Positions 22,576-35,580 are shown, counted from the first letter of the stretch. The stretch is DNA of 64,000 nt from Pseudoips prasinana (GCA_951640165.1 OX621241.1:14389001-14453000), one strand, 5' to 3'. Notes: a model not told the origin generated them from the sequence alone. A program made the numbers and translations.

Positions 22576-23477
22576 TATAACTCTGATGTATAGTATGTAA
22601 AGAAATGTGGTTTCTTAGGAATCATTCTATCATTCCGCAATGCAAATAATAAACCGGATAAAATATACATGACGGACTTTTTTGGGCGAATTACCTAACT
22701 AAAAGCAGACCCTGATTGCGCACATTTTAAATATAGGTATATGCAAATGTTTATCTTTCTTAACAAATGGTCTCTCAAGCGATACAACTTGCAGACAGCA
22801 AGAAGTTATTACAATTGAGGCACGGTAATACCTACCTGTTCTATGTGCACAGTGTTGTATAAATAGACAGACATATTGAGAAATTAGAGCCTACAAATGC
22901 TGCAAAGCTGCAAAAAGCGATTACAGAAGCTCTATGCAGAGTTTGAGAAAGAGAAAATGTGGTTGTTTTGGCCGTCATGTTGTTGTTGTTTAATATGATA
23001 TATATATATTGGTAGGTTTCGCTTGCCGTATAGGTTTGAGTTGATACAATGTAAAACCAGTAAACACGTCATACTGAATATAATATTAAACAACAACGAC
23101 CAGACGGCCAAAACAACCACCTCTTCTTCTCGAACTCTGCACAGTGCTTCTGTAATCGCTTCTTGCAGATTTGTAGACTCCAATTTCACAATATATTTGG
23201 CTATTTATACAACACTGAGTACATGGAACAGGTACCTATTACCGCGCTACCATTGTAATAACTTCTCGCTGCCCGCGTGTTGTATCGCTTGAGAGACCAT
23301 TTGTTAAGAAAGAAAAACATTTGTATATATATTTAAATATACGCAATCAGGGTCTTTTTTAATTATGTAATTCGCTCAAAAAAATCCATAATGTATATTT
23401 TTTCCGGTTTATTATTTATGTTGTGTGAATGATAGCACGATTCCTAAGAAACCATATTCCTTTACATCAGAGTTATA
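22576..23477. mobile_element. 0.9-kb palindrome (large foldback element)
   Basis: Left arm 22576-22996 and right arm 23093-23477 are inverted copies with scattered substitutions and small indels, roughly 80-85% by eye. Spacer about 96 bases. Shared blocks include TATAACTCTGATGT at both tips, GGTTTCTTAGGAATC, AATAATAAACCGG, GTCTCTCAAGCGATACAA and GGTTGTTTTGGCCGTC. No transposase is encoded; short open frames in the arms are mirror shadows. TA may flank the tips. Confidence 0.92.
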
Positions 23478-23604
23478 TTCATGAGATAAGAGCGAACAGA
23501 TGAACATACACGCAAATATTTACATACATATACAGTAGGCCAAACATAATCCTCCTTTCCGTGGTCGGGTATTAAAATTATATGTAAGTATGTATATTTT
23601 ATGA

Positions 23605-23935
23605 ATGAATGAATGAATGTCTTTATTTGATAGAATACAGGTTTACAATAATTATTGTTGTCATAAATGAGCCAGGTTCCACCATATTAGACTTTTAAGT
23701 CGTGCGAATATTTGTTTCAAAACATTGACTTATATGTATAACTAGACACGCTGTTTCGAATAAAAACTCTGTCCCAGTCCGGCTGTGCGCGAGGTGAGGA
23801 GCGCGGGCGCGGCGGCCAAAATTGCTCACTGAGTTGCAGCGCCCGCGCTGCAACTCTGAGCAAATTCTCAATATGGTATTGCGCGTCTAGTAGAATACAT
23901 ATAGGTCAATGTTTCAAAATTCTAAACTTAGTCCC
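23605..23935. repeat. TGAA microsatellite with reversed LINE-like tail, then foldback
   Basis: A (GAAT)n run at about 23603-23620 followed by CTTTATTTGATAG looks like a reversed LINE 3' end. Then 23703-23752 and 23880-23928 form inverted arms (TTGACTTATATGTAT versus, reversed, TTGACCTATATGTAT). They enclose a GC-rich core with AGTTGCAGCG/CGCTGCAACT. Confidence 0.65.
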
Positions 23936-26444
23936 CTTTAACAATAAAACTAATTTTCCGAATTACTCCATGAGTTTAAAGAACTTAACTTGAAAATTGC
24001 AATGCAATGTGCATTGGATTCGGACAAGCAATAATCTACGATATCTCTGTTCGGGCAGCGAACTTCATATTGCAGATATTATTATAGTTTGATTTCCGTT
24101 TGGTCTACACAATTTCACTTTGCCACAAATCTTCCGCTAAACATAAAATTTCAACATCAAATTATATAATAGACTGTCCACGTCATTTTACCCACGATTT
24201 CGTAAAGGGTTTATAAAAAGACAAAATCTTTTCAAATAATAATTTCAATAACCGGTCTTGTTATATAAAGAATCTAAGTAGCGGCTGTATGCTCAAAGGC
24301 TTGACCCAGCTATAGCATTTTTGCTGCCATCGGTCCTTACCACATACGAAAGAGGCATATTGCGTAAAGACTGGAAGTTGTGTCATCTTGCAGAAGCATA
24401 CTTCACTTGATGCGTAATTTTAAAATGAATTATTCGTTCGCGTTAACCAGCACTTGTGTAATAAAAGCATTTTGAAAAGGAAACTAGAAAACCTTGTTAA
24501 CTAATGACCGGTCATGTAATTTTGCCCTAAGAAATTTCAAAATTAGAATAAGTTAAAAATTTATTTCACCTTCTTTCTTAGTTTTTCTAGGCAGTTATCA
24601 TTAAAAGACTACCATACATTTTATAAAGGTATTTAATTTATTTTTATATTAAAATGTTACAGAATAGCTATCAATTTCCAACCTAGTTATAACCTAACCC
24701 AACCTAGTTATTTTTAACCGACTTCAAAAAAAAAAGGTTTTGAAGTTGATTGGTATATTTTTTATGTATGTACACCGATTACTCGGAGATTTATGATCGG
24801 ATTTACGTAATTTCTTTAGTTTGATCTGGAATAGTTGCCATTTCATTCCATAAAAATTTTACATGGTTTGGCTGAGTAGTTTTCATTTTATGAAAACTTT
24901 TTTAAGATTTTTTTATTATTCGTTGTCATGTTTCACAGTTCACTGTTCTGCGAGCATCGCAGATAAGGGGGACATTATTTTTTGGATGTGAAACGTCTTT
25001 TACGCCGTTGTGATTTGAAAATGAAACGGAACAGCGACGATACAAAGGGACAAACGTCTTCATATTTTTTTTTAAATTTATGTTAATCGCACGTTTGCGT
25101 CCGCGTACATCGAAGCCTTCGTAAAATGTATCATGCCATAAACAACGTGGTTTATCATTCACGTGTTTTATTTTTTACATTTGCATATTAAAATTTGTTG
25201 GTTAATTACTTTATGTTAATTATTTAAGACATTTGTGTTAATTAGACCAATTATTTCATATATATATATATAGGTACTAACTAGCTGTCTCGGCAAATCT
25301 CAGCCAATCACAATGTAAAAATGTAAATTACAAGATTGCGTTGGTATTTTATTTTATTATTAGACAATGATCGGTAATTCCGTGCTTGTAGTGCGTCCCA
25401 GTGTACACACCTTCTTTTAGAATATACTTCAGTGTCTAGCTGTTGCCCATACTCCGTAAGGGTGCCCTAAGCGGTAAACCCTGTCGTTTAAGTAAAGCTA
25501 CTGGTAGTGCCTTCTGCGTTTGCCAACTGCGCGGTGTATTTCATTTATAATATAATAGTAGGTACTAAATTCCAAAATAGTTGATAAGTAACTATAAAAC
25601 TAGTCAAAATATTTTTAGAACTTAAAAATTGAATTTGACTATATTTATTTACTACATTGTGATATTGACAAGAACAAGTGTATGTTAATACCCATATGCC
25701 GTGTACATTTAATTGTGTATATGTAATCAGAAATCACTTAATATTTTTTTAGAAATTAAACAAGTATGTTATCTCTATCAATTATAAATTCGAATTTGTC
25801 GTATTACAGCAATCTCGCCGATATTTAATAAATATATTATTTATAAGTTATACATAATTTAATAATTAATGCATGTCACAATCCTACTGTGTGGCTTGAA
25901 TATTCTGAGGCGAAAGAAACGGTTAAAATAGAAAGCAAAGTGAACTAACGTATGCGGTAAAATATAGGAATAAAACAAATATTAAACTTTCTCTTAAAAT
26001 TTAAAACACATTTGGTTTTTAGTGCTGAATAATTTTTAAAACATTGACCGCATCGTGTCTGTTTATTTAATTACAATAATCACAATGTTACCTCCAAAGC
26101 AATGTAATAATGATAATTACTTAATTTAAATAAAGATTCCATGCGTATTATTGTAATTATAATTAAATTAATTGGTTATTTATATCCGCACGTAACGGTT
26201 ATGTAGCCAGCTATGGGCTCTTCCACTGCTAGTTAATAGGCATAAGCTTTCCCCATTCATTCATCGTACATGCTATGGTAGATAACACATGCTTAGATCT
26301 TCTGAATAAATAAGCACATGGAATTTTTTTTAACCCTAAGTCCACCTGCTTTGAACTCTCTACACTACCTTAAGGTTGACTGGTAGAAAATGCCTTTGGC
26401 ATTAAGTCCGCCTATGTACATTTCAATAGTACTGAAGTATAAAT
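23936..26444. other. Unassigned AT-rich stretch
   Basis: No gene is supported. 24713-24905 begins AACCGACTTCAAAA and resembles a widespread lepidopteran repeat. 24926-25162 has an open minus frame without recognisable motifs. A TA microsatellite lies at about 25260-25272. Confidence 0.5.
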
Positions 26445-26700
26445 AAATAATAATATCTGGGGACAATGTCACACAGATCATCCTAGCCCCAAACTAAGCA
26501 AAGCTTGTACTATTGGTACCAGGCGACGATATGCATACTTATATAGATAAATAAATACTTATATACATAGAAAACATCCATGACTCAGAAACAAATATTC
26601 GTGCTCATCACACAAGTATTTGCACTTACCGGGATTCGAACCCACGACCACCAGCTTCGTAGGCAGGATCACTACCAACTAGGCTACGGTGACCGTCGAT
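26445..26700 (-). mobile_element. SINE-B, tRNA-derived, reverse
   Basis: On the minus strand: GGTCACCGTAGCCTAGTTGG (A box), GTGGGTTCGAATCCCGGT (B box), then a body ending AGCTTTGCTTAGTTTGGGGC and GACATTGTCCCCAGATATT. It matches 34402-34650 closely. Confidence 0.85.
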
Positions 26701-26721
26701 ACGTCGTTATAAATAAATAAA

Positions 26722-26877
26722 TATATCAAAAGACGATCACCATGCATTCAAAAAACGGAGTAAAATGGTGGTTAGATATTCTGAATAAATAAACAGATGA
26801 TATATCAAACGACGATCACCATGCATTTAAAAAGCTAAGTAAAATGTTGGTCTCAATGGATGGAGAGATCTCTCCAT
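26722..26877. repeat. Two-copy 79-bp tandem repeat plus an 18-bp palindrome
   Basis: TATATCAAAAGACGATCACC at 26722 recurs at 26801 with CATGCATT following in both. ATGGAGAGATCTCTCCAT (26860-26877) is an exact palindrome. Confidence 0.75.
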
Positions 26878-27151
26878 TGGGTTCTGCGCAGGACATAATA
26901 TACACCTGAGTGGGCGCAACACAGTTTAATTTAGTTTAGGTTGAGCAGAGAACGATCAAGTAGGAGGTGTTTCCTAATAGACCATCATCCCCTGATTCCT
27001 CAGAATAGGGGAGTAAAGTAGCGCTGTTCTTTCTAACCCGTGTTCGACGCATCAGTGATCATTTTTGGCACGATTGCGTGGAAACCGTTTGTTCTGTTTT
27101 GCGTGTACTGTCCTTTCTCTCATTCACATGATGCTATAGAACGCCAGCCGA

Positions 27152-27667
27152 CCCGAGTAGAAAAAACCGGCCAAGTCGGACTCGCCCATGAAGGGTTCCG
27201 CAGCAGCAAGTATTTCAGTTGACTAAATGAAAGGTAAATTGCGGTTTACGATTTATGACGCATTAAAAAAACTACTTACTAGACCTAATTACATATAACA
27301 TCATATAACATCATATACTTATTTTTTTTAGTTTTATCATTCTCTTATTTTAGAAGTTACAGGTCATTTTTCCACTTTGGAAGTGTCTCTCGCGCAAACT
27401 ATTCAGTTTAGAAAAAAAATATATCAGGAACCTCAATATCATTTTTGAGTTTCAGTTCTATGTATGGGGAACCCCCAAAATTATTATCCTATTTTTGTGT
27501 GAAAACCTTTATGCGGTTCACAGATTACATCGACTTACCAAGTTTTAACAGTACAGCTCTTATAGTTTCGGAAAAAAGTGGCTGTGACATACGGACGCAC
27601 AGTCAGACAGACATGAGAATCTATAAGGGTTCCGTTTTTTGCCATTTGGCTACGGAACCCTAAAAAT
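27152..27667 (+). repeat. REP-E, nearly full copy
   Basis: Starts AACCGGCCAAGTCGGACTCG, includes CACTTTGGAAGTGTCTCTC and GGCTGTGACATACGG, and ends GCTACGGAACCCTAAAAA. About 515 bp. Confidence 0.85.
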
Positions 27668-29054
27668 CAGGTACGAGTACTACCGACGCCAATTATTAGA
27701 TGCCGCCGCGCGCGCCGGGCTGATACTTAGATTTATTTATGTAGGAAACAGATTTGTACGTGGGACTTCGAAGCCTACCAGTTGAACAAGGCAGTCAAAA
27801 TTGGCCTTTCAGGCAGTGCTGTACTCTATAGTCGAATATAACTATGTAATTCAAAGTATACTTCTATCTTAATATAGTCTATGCTAAGGTTTATGTCTAT
27901 ATTATAGTAATGTATCTATAAAGCGATAAATTGTAATTTCATGAATAGTGTGGACCGGGCAATAACTACTCGGTGTTTGAATATTTTATTAGTATGCAAA
28001 TCTCTATAGGATGGTTTATTTTGTACAGCCCAGTGTAAGTTTATAGAAGAAACTACACTAGCATTTACATTGCATGTATCCATAGTTAATAAAGGTAGTT
28101 AAGAATAGAACAAACAAAACTTGGAAATAATGCTACAAACAATATTTTTATTATCAACCTAATTCGCACGTAATATTTTATGCAATATTATATAAATGAT
28201 CTTATTTAACTTAAACATGGTATATAAACTTGCATTTTATATACCAAAGTATAGTTTATCCATTTCGAGACAGCTTCGATGTTGATTCACAATCTACCAT
28301 AGATAATATCATTTTACAATCGAACTATCATATTTTATATATTTATTGGGTAAACGAGTATTTATACACTGATCATTTTGCTTTTTTATCGATTTTATGC
28401 TGCGTCGAAAAGAAAATAATCAAGTCCATTTTCGAAATCACAAAGCGATCTCATTAATGGTGACAGTGTAGTAGCGATTATCTGATATGAAAAGTCCTGT
28501 AAAGAAAAACTTTGTATCAAATCATAACTGCAGACAAAATTTACTCTTTCATAACCTAATTGCGTAGTGCTGTGTACATCAGATTTACACGCAGTTTACT
28601 GAATTCGCAACTGCGTTGTATAACGCTAAAAAAACTCGGTTACTTACTCAACTCTAGCAAAAAGGTAAAATTGCTGGAGTTAAGTAAGACTTGCTAATAT
28701 CCTGAAAGTATAAGCAAAATAGAATGGAATCCAAGTCATCATCAAATATTTACTAGACCAAAACAGTCATATTAATGAGGTGGGCCAATTTAAAATACTT
28801 GCTCCAACAATAATTTTTACATAGTTGTTATATTTTTTTTAAGTACTGTAATTAATATAACCGTAATATTAAGAAACTAAGGCTAGTTTTATAGGCATGT
28901 TGCTAGACCCGGCGCTGGGCAGTGCGCTGTTCACAGCGCCTTTAGTCTTGGGCCGCGGTGTGGACAACCATCGTAACAACGTTATAACTGTTGGGCCCGG
29001 GTTCTGGGCTCTAAAATCGAGGGATTTCACGCGTCTTGCCTGTTTTTTTTATCG
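27668..29054. other. Unassigned stretch with one bulged hairpin
   Basis: No gene. 28641-28687 is a quasi-palindrome (arms of 17-21 bases with a 4-nt bulge and one mismatch around AAAGGTAAAA). 28860-29050 is GC-richer with no motif I recognise. Confidence 0.5.
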
Positions 29055-29150
29055 GGACTAGTCCCTCCCTCTTACCCACCACTTCAACTCCTGTAAGCCG
29101 GGATCAACAGTTGCACACAATGAAATAAAACTGAGCGGTGAGGCAGTCTT
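29055..29150 (+). repeat. REP-F copy
   Basis: GGACTAGTCCCTCCCTCTTA and TGTAAGCCGGGATCAACAG followed by ACTGAGCGGTGAGGC, as at 9188 and 13424. Confidence 0.75.
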
Positions 29151-30380
29151 GCCTGGTTGCCAACTTTAGACATGGCAACCCTAGGCTTACATGATGAAAG
29201 CCCTCCGCCATACAAAGATCTATTTCACAAGTATGGGCGTTGTCTTTAAAAATAACGAAATATACCTATACAAAATAAGTAGGTTTCCAATTATGATAGT
29301 TTTACATCAAAATTCAGGCTATCATGAGAAATCATCCTATAACTCTATACAAATCGCATAAACCGTTACCGGATTCCAGGTGTTTTGGTTTCTAGCTCTT
29401 TAACGGATATTTTCAAGATATCAAGATTGAGTACATCGACTTTCATAGTAGGTATTGAAATAAACAACCATAAATGAATGAATATATGAATTAAAGTCAA
29501 GAAAACGAAACACCATAATTATCCCAACGTGTAATTAAATCTCTATTCTAACAGTCAGCGAAACCCAGTACTTGTAGACTTTAATCTTTCACCTGGTTAG
29601 CTATTACTTCATGTCCAGAGTCAGGGAATTATTCAGGGCCACGGTTTGTATATGTTTAATTTGTATACTAGCTCTTAGATCAAATGCATACAATCAGACG
29701 AGATTAGATTAAAATATGCTTGGACGAGAATGATATTATTGGACGGTAGAAACATTATAAGTAAACTAAAATTGATCATCATATTTTTTGTGATACATAT
29801 TTAGAGGTCGTTGTATCAAGCACTATACAGGTCAAAGTCCAAGCATAATTAATGTTTCTTATTGCATTCAATGTTTATTGTTGCATCTATTGCATAGATA
29901 TTTCTTAGGAAAACCCATAGCACGAATGTATTAAAAGTTATTCCGACGCTCATTATAAAAAATGTTAGGTACGGCAATTACGGTAATAATAAAATGATTA
30001 AGAATTATGGAAGAATGAAGAATTGTGGCGGAATTATAAAAGCAACGTTTATAACTGTACCCGGTACACACAATACAGAGAGAAGCAATTTATAGTTTTT
30101 TGAGTCGGCAATCAGGAACTTTTTCCGTCGCGTTATACGGAGAACCTACCTAAGTTTCATAAATATTGGTACAGTAGTTTAGGGACGTATGGAGGACAAA
30201 TATTTATTTTCATTTATAGCATACATATATAGAATAACTTTAATCGTGTAACTTTAATGTATTTACCTTCTTTGAGTTTTACATGCTCTTGTAAGACGTA
30301 ACCCGGGAGAAACGCACCGTATAACGGTGTGGAAGAAAAAAATAAATCCACGGGTGAATAGAAACGGGAAACAAAATTTT
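29151..30380. other. Unassigned intergenic DNA
   Basis: No coding or repeat signal strong enough to call. Confidence 0.5.
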
Positions 30381-30692
30381 CATCATCATATCAGCCGAAA
30401 GACGTCCACTGTTGGACAAAGGCCTCCCCCAAAGATCTCCACAATTGCCGGTCTTGCGTTATCCGCATCCAGCGATTTCCAACAAAATTTTAATTATGTA
30501 TAAATACAGTAGAACTGACAGCAGAAAGGTTCTCGAGTGCCAACCACGAACACACAACGACGTTCTTACAAGGGTTAGGAGTTGCCACTGGATGCGGGCA
30601 ACGCAAGACCAGCAGTCGTGATAATTTTTGAGGGAGGCCTTTGGAGGAGGCCAGCACTGGACGTCTTTCGGCTGATATGATAATGACGATGA
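30381..30692. mobile_element. Two RTE 3' ends in opposite orientation
   Basis: 30381-30483 is the reversed RTE tail (CAGCCGAAAGACGTCCACTG, GCCGGTCTTGCGTTATCCGC). 30517-30692 is a forward tail (AGAAAGGTTCTCGAGTGCCA, then ACGTCTTTCGGCTGATATGA). Together they form an imperfect inverted arrangement from one family. Confidence 0.85.
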
Positions 30693-30826
30693 TTGATACG
30701 GTCCCCATCTCTATACGCAGCATTATACTATGATCAGCATTATACAAAAAAGTTATTCGGAAATTGTGAGGTCGTTTATATTTCTTTTTAATCTACGTAT
30801 TTCCATACTCCTATCTACCTATGTCC

Positions 30827-30862
30827 ATGCTTACATTATGATGGTAATCATAATGTAAGCAT
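30827..30862. repeat. Perfect hairpin, 16-bp stem, 4-nt loop
   Basis: Arms 30827-30842 and 30847-30862 are exact reverse complements around GGTA. Confidence 0.95.
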
Positions 30863-31904
30863 AGAAAAATTGGATAAAAAATACGTCTGTGCGTCAGTAG
30901 GTATATGCTGCTCCAACGCATCATAGCTACTGCCGAATTCACAAATACTGAATGTCTATGGAAACGATCCAAAAGCCTAGGTTCCTGGATCAAAGTCCGA
31001 AGTACTAATGTATGAATCTACTGTTTTTGTATTAATTGATATTACTTAGCGACTTAAGTCTAATTATGGGATTAACGAATGATGATGACGAGAACTCAAT
31101 ATTAATGAATCAAGTATAACAAAATTGATTTCAAAGTGATCTCCCGCGTAAAAAGTCTTGACCTCTTAGTTTTTTTTTCTAAATCCTTGTAACAATGAAA
31201 CCTCCTTTCCTTTCGCAGGGTTTATGGTAAAGTATATACATAGTACTCTGTGGTAAAGGCTTACCATTTTATATTCATTCCATATCACTTAATATTTTTA
31301 TCAATTCTTTAAAAGTGGATAATAATATACTTAATAAAAATAATTTATTTCCAAAAACTGAATTCTAGTTTACAAAATACTTATGTATAGCTTAATATTT
31401 TTTATATATTATATATATATATATATAAATTAGGCATCTGTAACCGAAATAGGCAGAGCCTATATCTCGGTTATCACCAAATAGCTTTAAATTTTCTGAT
31501 TTACTACTATTTAAGTTGAGATTTACTTACTCAAAAAAATATCCAATCAGGTCACTAAAAGTGAATACCACACACACACGATATTATTATTTATCATTAA
31601 ATTAACAGTATATGCAGTCAAAATGTTTATAGACCGGAAAGGGAAAATATTCGTTTACGTGAACACTGGTTTTAAGTGAGCCAACCGAGACGAGGCGTAG
31701 CTTGCGCGTGCACATGCTAACTGAAGTTGTATAACGCATAACTCGCGGGTTATGGAATGTAGGAAGGGTGGAGATTTTGTCGATCAATTTGAAAAATAAT
31801 TTATACATAGATCTAAAAGTTTTCATCGATAAATTTGCATTAATATACACATAAGTACAGTAGTCTTGTGGTTCTAGGCCCAGAAAGAGTAACAGGACTA
31901 CCCT

Positions 31905-32090
31905 ATTACATACCGTGGGTGTCGAAGTAGGTGACTAAGGGATAAGGCAGGTAGACGGGCAGCAGCGTCACCTGTGTACTGCTATAACGTAACTGAGGTG
32001 ACTACGGCAAACCTCTCTAAATGCCAACGTTGTGAAAACCTTTGGAGGAGGCCTATGCCCAGCACTGGACGATATCAGGCTGATGATGAA
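31905..32090 (+). mobile_element. RTE-derived short retroposon, diverged
   Basis: 5'-like part ACGGGCAGCAGCGTCACC and 3'-like part GGAGGAGGCCTATGCCCAGC, CACTGGACG, CAGGCTGATGATGAA. The coding body is missing, as in the 13.0-kb and 57.2-kb copies. Confidence 0.65.
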
Positions 32091-32234
32091 GTACAGTAGA
32101 ACCGATCTGAAATTTAAAAAGGGTTCCCAAATAATCTCTCCTACTGCGGCTTCGGCTTAATACTCGCAACATGTTCAGCCCATCTCGGATTCGGCAAATT
32201 CCCTATAGTCTCTTTCAACATGTTAAGTTTTCTT

Positions 32235-32600
32235 TTTTAAGCTGAATGGGTTTGCGCTTGACCACGATCTCACCTGATCGTAAGTGAAGATGTGGTCGAA
32301 GATGGACCGCGTTACCCATAAGATGCCTGTTCACTCTAAACCTTGAATAAACCCATGTTGTATGAGTCTGGAAACACGTCGTTCGGGAGGGTGTTCCACT
32401 GCTTAGCCGCGCGTATGATAAAGGAGGAAGCAAAGCGCTTCGTACGGCAAAAAGGGATGTCAACAACAAAGCGGTGAAAACCCTCAGTTTTTGATTTATC
32501 TGAACACGACACACACTGATACCGTCCGATCGGTCGGAAGATCCTGCTTACCGTGCGATTCGGCAGGTGGCAAATGTATGTTTAACTAGTATGGAAAACC
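32235..32600 (-). repeat. REP-H interspersed repeat
   Basis: Contains CACGATCTCACCTGATCG, GGAGGGTGTTCCACTGCTTA and AAGCGCTTCGTACGGC. This is a GC-richer block of the sort found at lepidopteran LINE 3' regions. A minus-strand frame over it is not convincing as a gene. Confidence 0.5.
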
Positions 32601-33269
32601 TATTTACCCTATATTAACATTTATATAGTATTAGTTATTAATCACGTGTTTGTTGGTGTTATTAGCACCTTCCAAAGAATGTTCACATCGTCTTAGTAAA
32701 TCACTGGTTCACAATTAGTCTAAAGGTAGATCAACTGTAGTTATGTTCGCTTTAGTTATAGCTGAAATATTATTATATACCTCTTCCATCACTGTTGTCC
32801 GTGCTTGTTTTGTTTTCCTTAAATTCCTTTTCTCGAGAAGGAGAGACATCGCTATACGAAACTTTCGTGCGCAATTAATGAACCGATGTATGTTTTTTCA
32901 GAAGCGTATAATAACTACATATGTCACATGTGCCCGAGCCAGCTTTGGTTAAATGTTATAGCGTCGTAAGTAAGGAATGTTGACATCTTCAAGACTCTTA
33001 ATTAAATAGCTACACTTATTTATTTACGTGTATTGAAGAACTAAACCTTCTGTAGTGTATTTAGTGCAGTAGGATAAAAGTGGGACAATATAAAATACTT
33101 AAAATAAATAAAATTCGGATTATTTCGGACCGGAATCCATAGTGTTAGTTAGCCATAAAATTTACAAATAAACTATATTTTAAGTGTCACTAAAAAAATC
33201 GCGTTGTATTAAAATATAAACTATTTAACGTAAATTCCGTACCTTTTAATCCATATACTTTGACAACTA
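32601..33269. other. Unassigned stretch
   Basis: AT-rich, only short chance frames. Confidence 0.5.
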
Positions 33270-33425
33270 TGCTTTTTTAATTCTTTTGTCGTATATATTG
33301 GAGAAATCAATCTCTGTATCGCAGAGGACTCTACAAACTTCGCAATACGTGGCCACAAAGCACATCTAGACTCAGCCAAATTATATAAAGTTGTCCTCTT
33401 GGGGGTCGAGCCAGTAACCATTGCA
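33270..33425 (-). mobile_element. SINE-A, degenerate, reverse
   Basis: Minus strand: GGTTACTGGCTCGACCCCC, ACAACTTTATATAAT, then AGAGTCCTCTGCGATACAGAG and GATTGATTTCTCC, parallel to the tail of the 56.8-kb copy. Confidence 0.55.
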
Positions 33426-34401
33426 CTATAGGTGTAGTTATACGTTTTGTGTCATTGTTTTCCTTCTGGCTAAATTTTAAAAATTATTTTAATAACAAAC
33501 GTCTTACTTATAGCAATAAATACAAAATATTATCGATAAACTAACATCGATATTATGCCATCCCTACTCTATAAGAAACTAGTTTGGTTTCCTTTCTCTT
33601 ATTCGCGTACAACTTTACTAATCTACTGCCATTGAATACGGACAATTTCTTTAATTTAAGTTAGTAGTCAACTCGCTTAATTGAAAGAATTTCGATATGT
33701 GTTATATTTTGTAGCCAACCTAGATACTTTCTAAGTTTTCGTTGGGTATCGATGTGAGCTAAAACTGCATCTTATTTTTTGTTACAAGCAATTACTTTGG
33801 ATTTGGTGTATCAGTTTGTTTAAAAAAACGACTTAATTAGGTAAGTATTATAAAGAAAATTAGCCGGAAATTTGGAATAGTTGCGTGTTTACTGTGTGTT
33901 TACTTTAGTGATTCACACTTAGTATTATAATAATTAGTAAATAAAAACAAATATAAACGCAATTATATTAATATCATATTTCCAAGTTACATTTCAAATG
34001 TTATATAGATTTATCTTCATCTTTGTTGAAATATGGACCACTTTTTAGGTAAAGGCCTCCTCCAGTTATTTCCACGAATCCCTGTCCTTGCCTGTATTTG
34101 TCCAGTCGTTAGTATTATAGTATGAATCAAAAATTTTATTTGCGAGACAAACGATACAAAGTTGATAGTACTTTGAATTGTTGAATTAATTATGGTAAGG
34201 TGTCTGATCCCTATTAGCCAGGAGAAAAGAAGACAAAAATAAATGTCGAATATTATTAAAATATATAATATTAAAATATAAATATATATATATAATAAAA
34301 CAATATTAATTTAATTTTTGTTACTTGATGTTCTAACTAAATATTCCCCACGGTTTTACGCGGTGTTATTCGCATATATATAAACTATATAATAATAATA
34401 A
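33426..34401. other. Unassigned stretch
   Basis: No gene; AT-rich with a TA-rich run before 34320. Confidence 0.5.
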
Positions 34402-34652
34402 TATTATAATAATATCTAGGGACAATGTCACACAGATCATCCTAGCCCCAAACTAAGCAAAGCTTGTACTATGGGTACCAGGCGACGATATACATACTTA
34501 GAAACATAGAAAACATCCATGACTCAGAAACAAATATTCGCGCTCATCAAACTAATATTTGCGCTTACTGGGATTCGAACAGGACCACCAACTTACAGGA
34601 CCACCAGCTTCGTAGGCAGGAGCACTACCAACTAGGCTACGGTGACCGTCAT
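34402..34652 (-). mobile_element. SINE-B, reverse
   Basis: Near-identical in its body to 26445-26700 (GGGACAATGTCACACAGATC, CCATGACTCAGAAAC, CGTAGGCAGGAGCACTACC). Confidence 0.85.
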
Positions 34653-35216
34653 ATACTGCAAAGTTTCATCAAGACTTATTCGCTTGCTCATTGAACGACT
34701 TCACAAGGGCGGCTTATTTGATTGTACTATTGAATTGAAATTGAATTATAATTGTAACTTTTCTATCGCATCAGGTTCCCTGTAATGGTAGAATTAAGTT
34801 GAGTCCAATAAATAAATAAAGATCCGTTCGTTAGTTTTTGCCTGAAAGAGTCCTTACTCACAAACTTTTGCATTTATAATATTAGTAGGATGGTTAATTA
34901 ATTTTTGTTTTCTATGGCTGCATTCAAGAATAAAGTAAGTAAAGTTAATACAGCTCGATTTTATTGGACAAAAGTTTAAAAAGGAGATATATCCTTGGAT
35001 AAGGTAGAAAAAATGGTGTATTGGATTGGAATTTGATTCGCATTTGACATATACAAGAAATAAAGTTGCACGTAGGTCAAAGACCTATTAAACCACTGTG
35101 TTTCATGTGTCACTGTGGTTATAATTCTCTTTGACGTAGGTAGTTTGAACGATTGTGGCTTATCACGACGTGGATACTTATCCTTTTTAAGCAGAAATTA
35201 TGAAAATAATAATAAT
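34653..35216. other. Unassigned stretch
   Basis: No gene or clear repeat. Confidence 0.5.
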
Positions 35217-35580
35217 ATCCTGCGACATTATTTACATTCGGCCATCTGATCCCAAACAAAGCAGAGCTTGTACACATAGCTATGTATCAAGCTATAATTT
35301 CCAATATAACCTGACGTCTCATTGTATAGAAATCCTATACAACGCGGGATCAGCTTATATTAGAAAATATAGCTTGATATGTAACCGTGCGTACTATGGA
35401 AACCAGATAACTGTTATACTACATATACTACTTTTCTTTTGTAAATACATACTTATATAAATAATTACACCCAAACAGACATGTTCATGCACACACATAT
35501 CTGTCGTGGGTGGAAATCAAACCCACGACCTGCGGCGTGAAATTATTTACCAACCACGCCAACCAGCCCGTCAAAAAGCG
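35217..35580 (-). mobile_element. SINE-C, reverse, interrupted by a MITE
   Basis: The minus strand has GACGGGCTGGTTGGCGTGG, GTCGTGGGTTTGATTTCC, ACATGTCTGTTTGGG and CCATAGTAC|CAAGCTCTG split by the 117-bp insertion at 35274. Confidence 0.85.
35274..35390. mobile_element. 117-bp MITE inside SINE-C
   Basis: Flanked by GTAC at 35270-35273 and 35391-35394, which are a single GTAC in uninterrupted copies. Inverted ends of about 24 bases share ATATCAAGCTATA-type sequence. Confidence 0.8.

Noticed and set aside
23023..23292. Paired open frames of 85-89 codons on both strands (22932-23292)
   Set aside because: They are mirror images produced by the palindrome, with no recognisable domain.
24926..25162. 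78-codon minus-strand gene
   Set aside because: No motif or splice context; likely part of a dispersed repeat.
32215..32514. 99-codon minus-strand gene
   Set aside because: Over a dispersed repeat block (REP-H); no domain or splice support.
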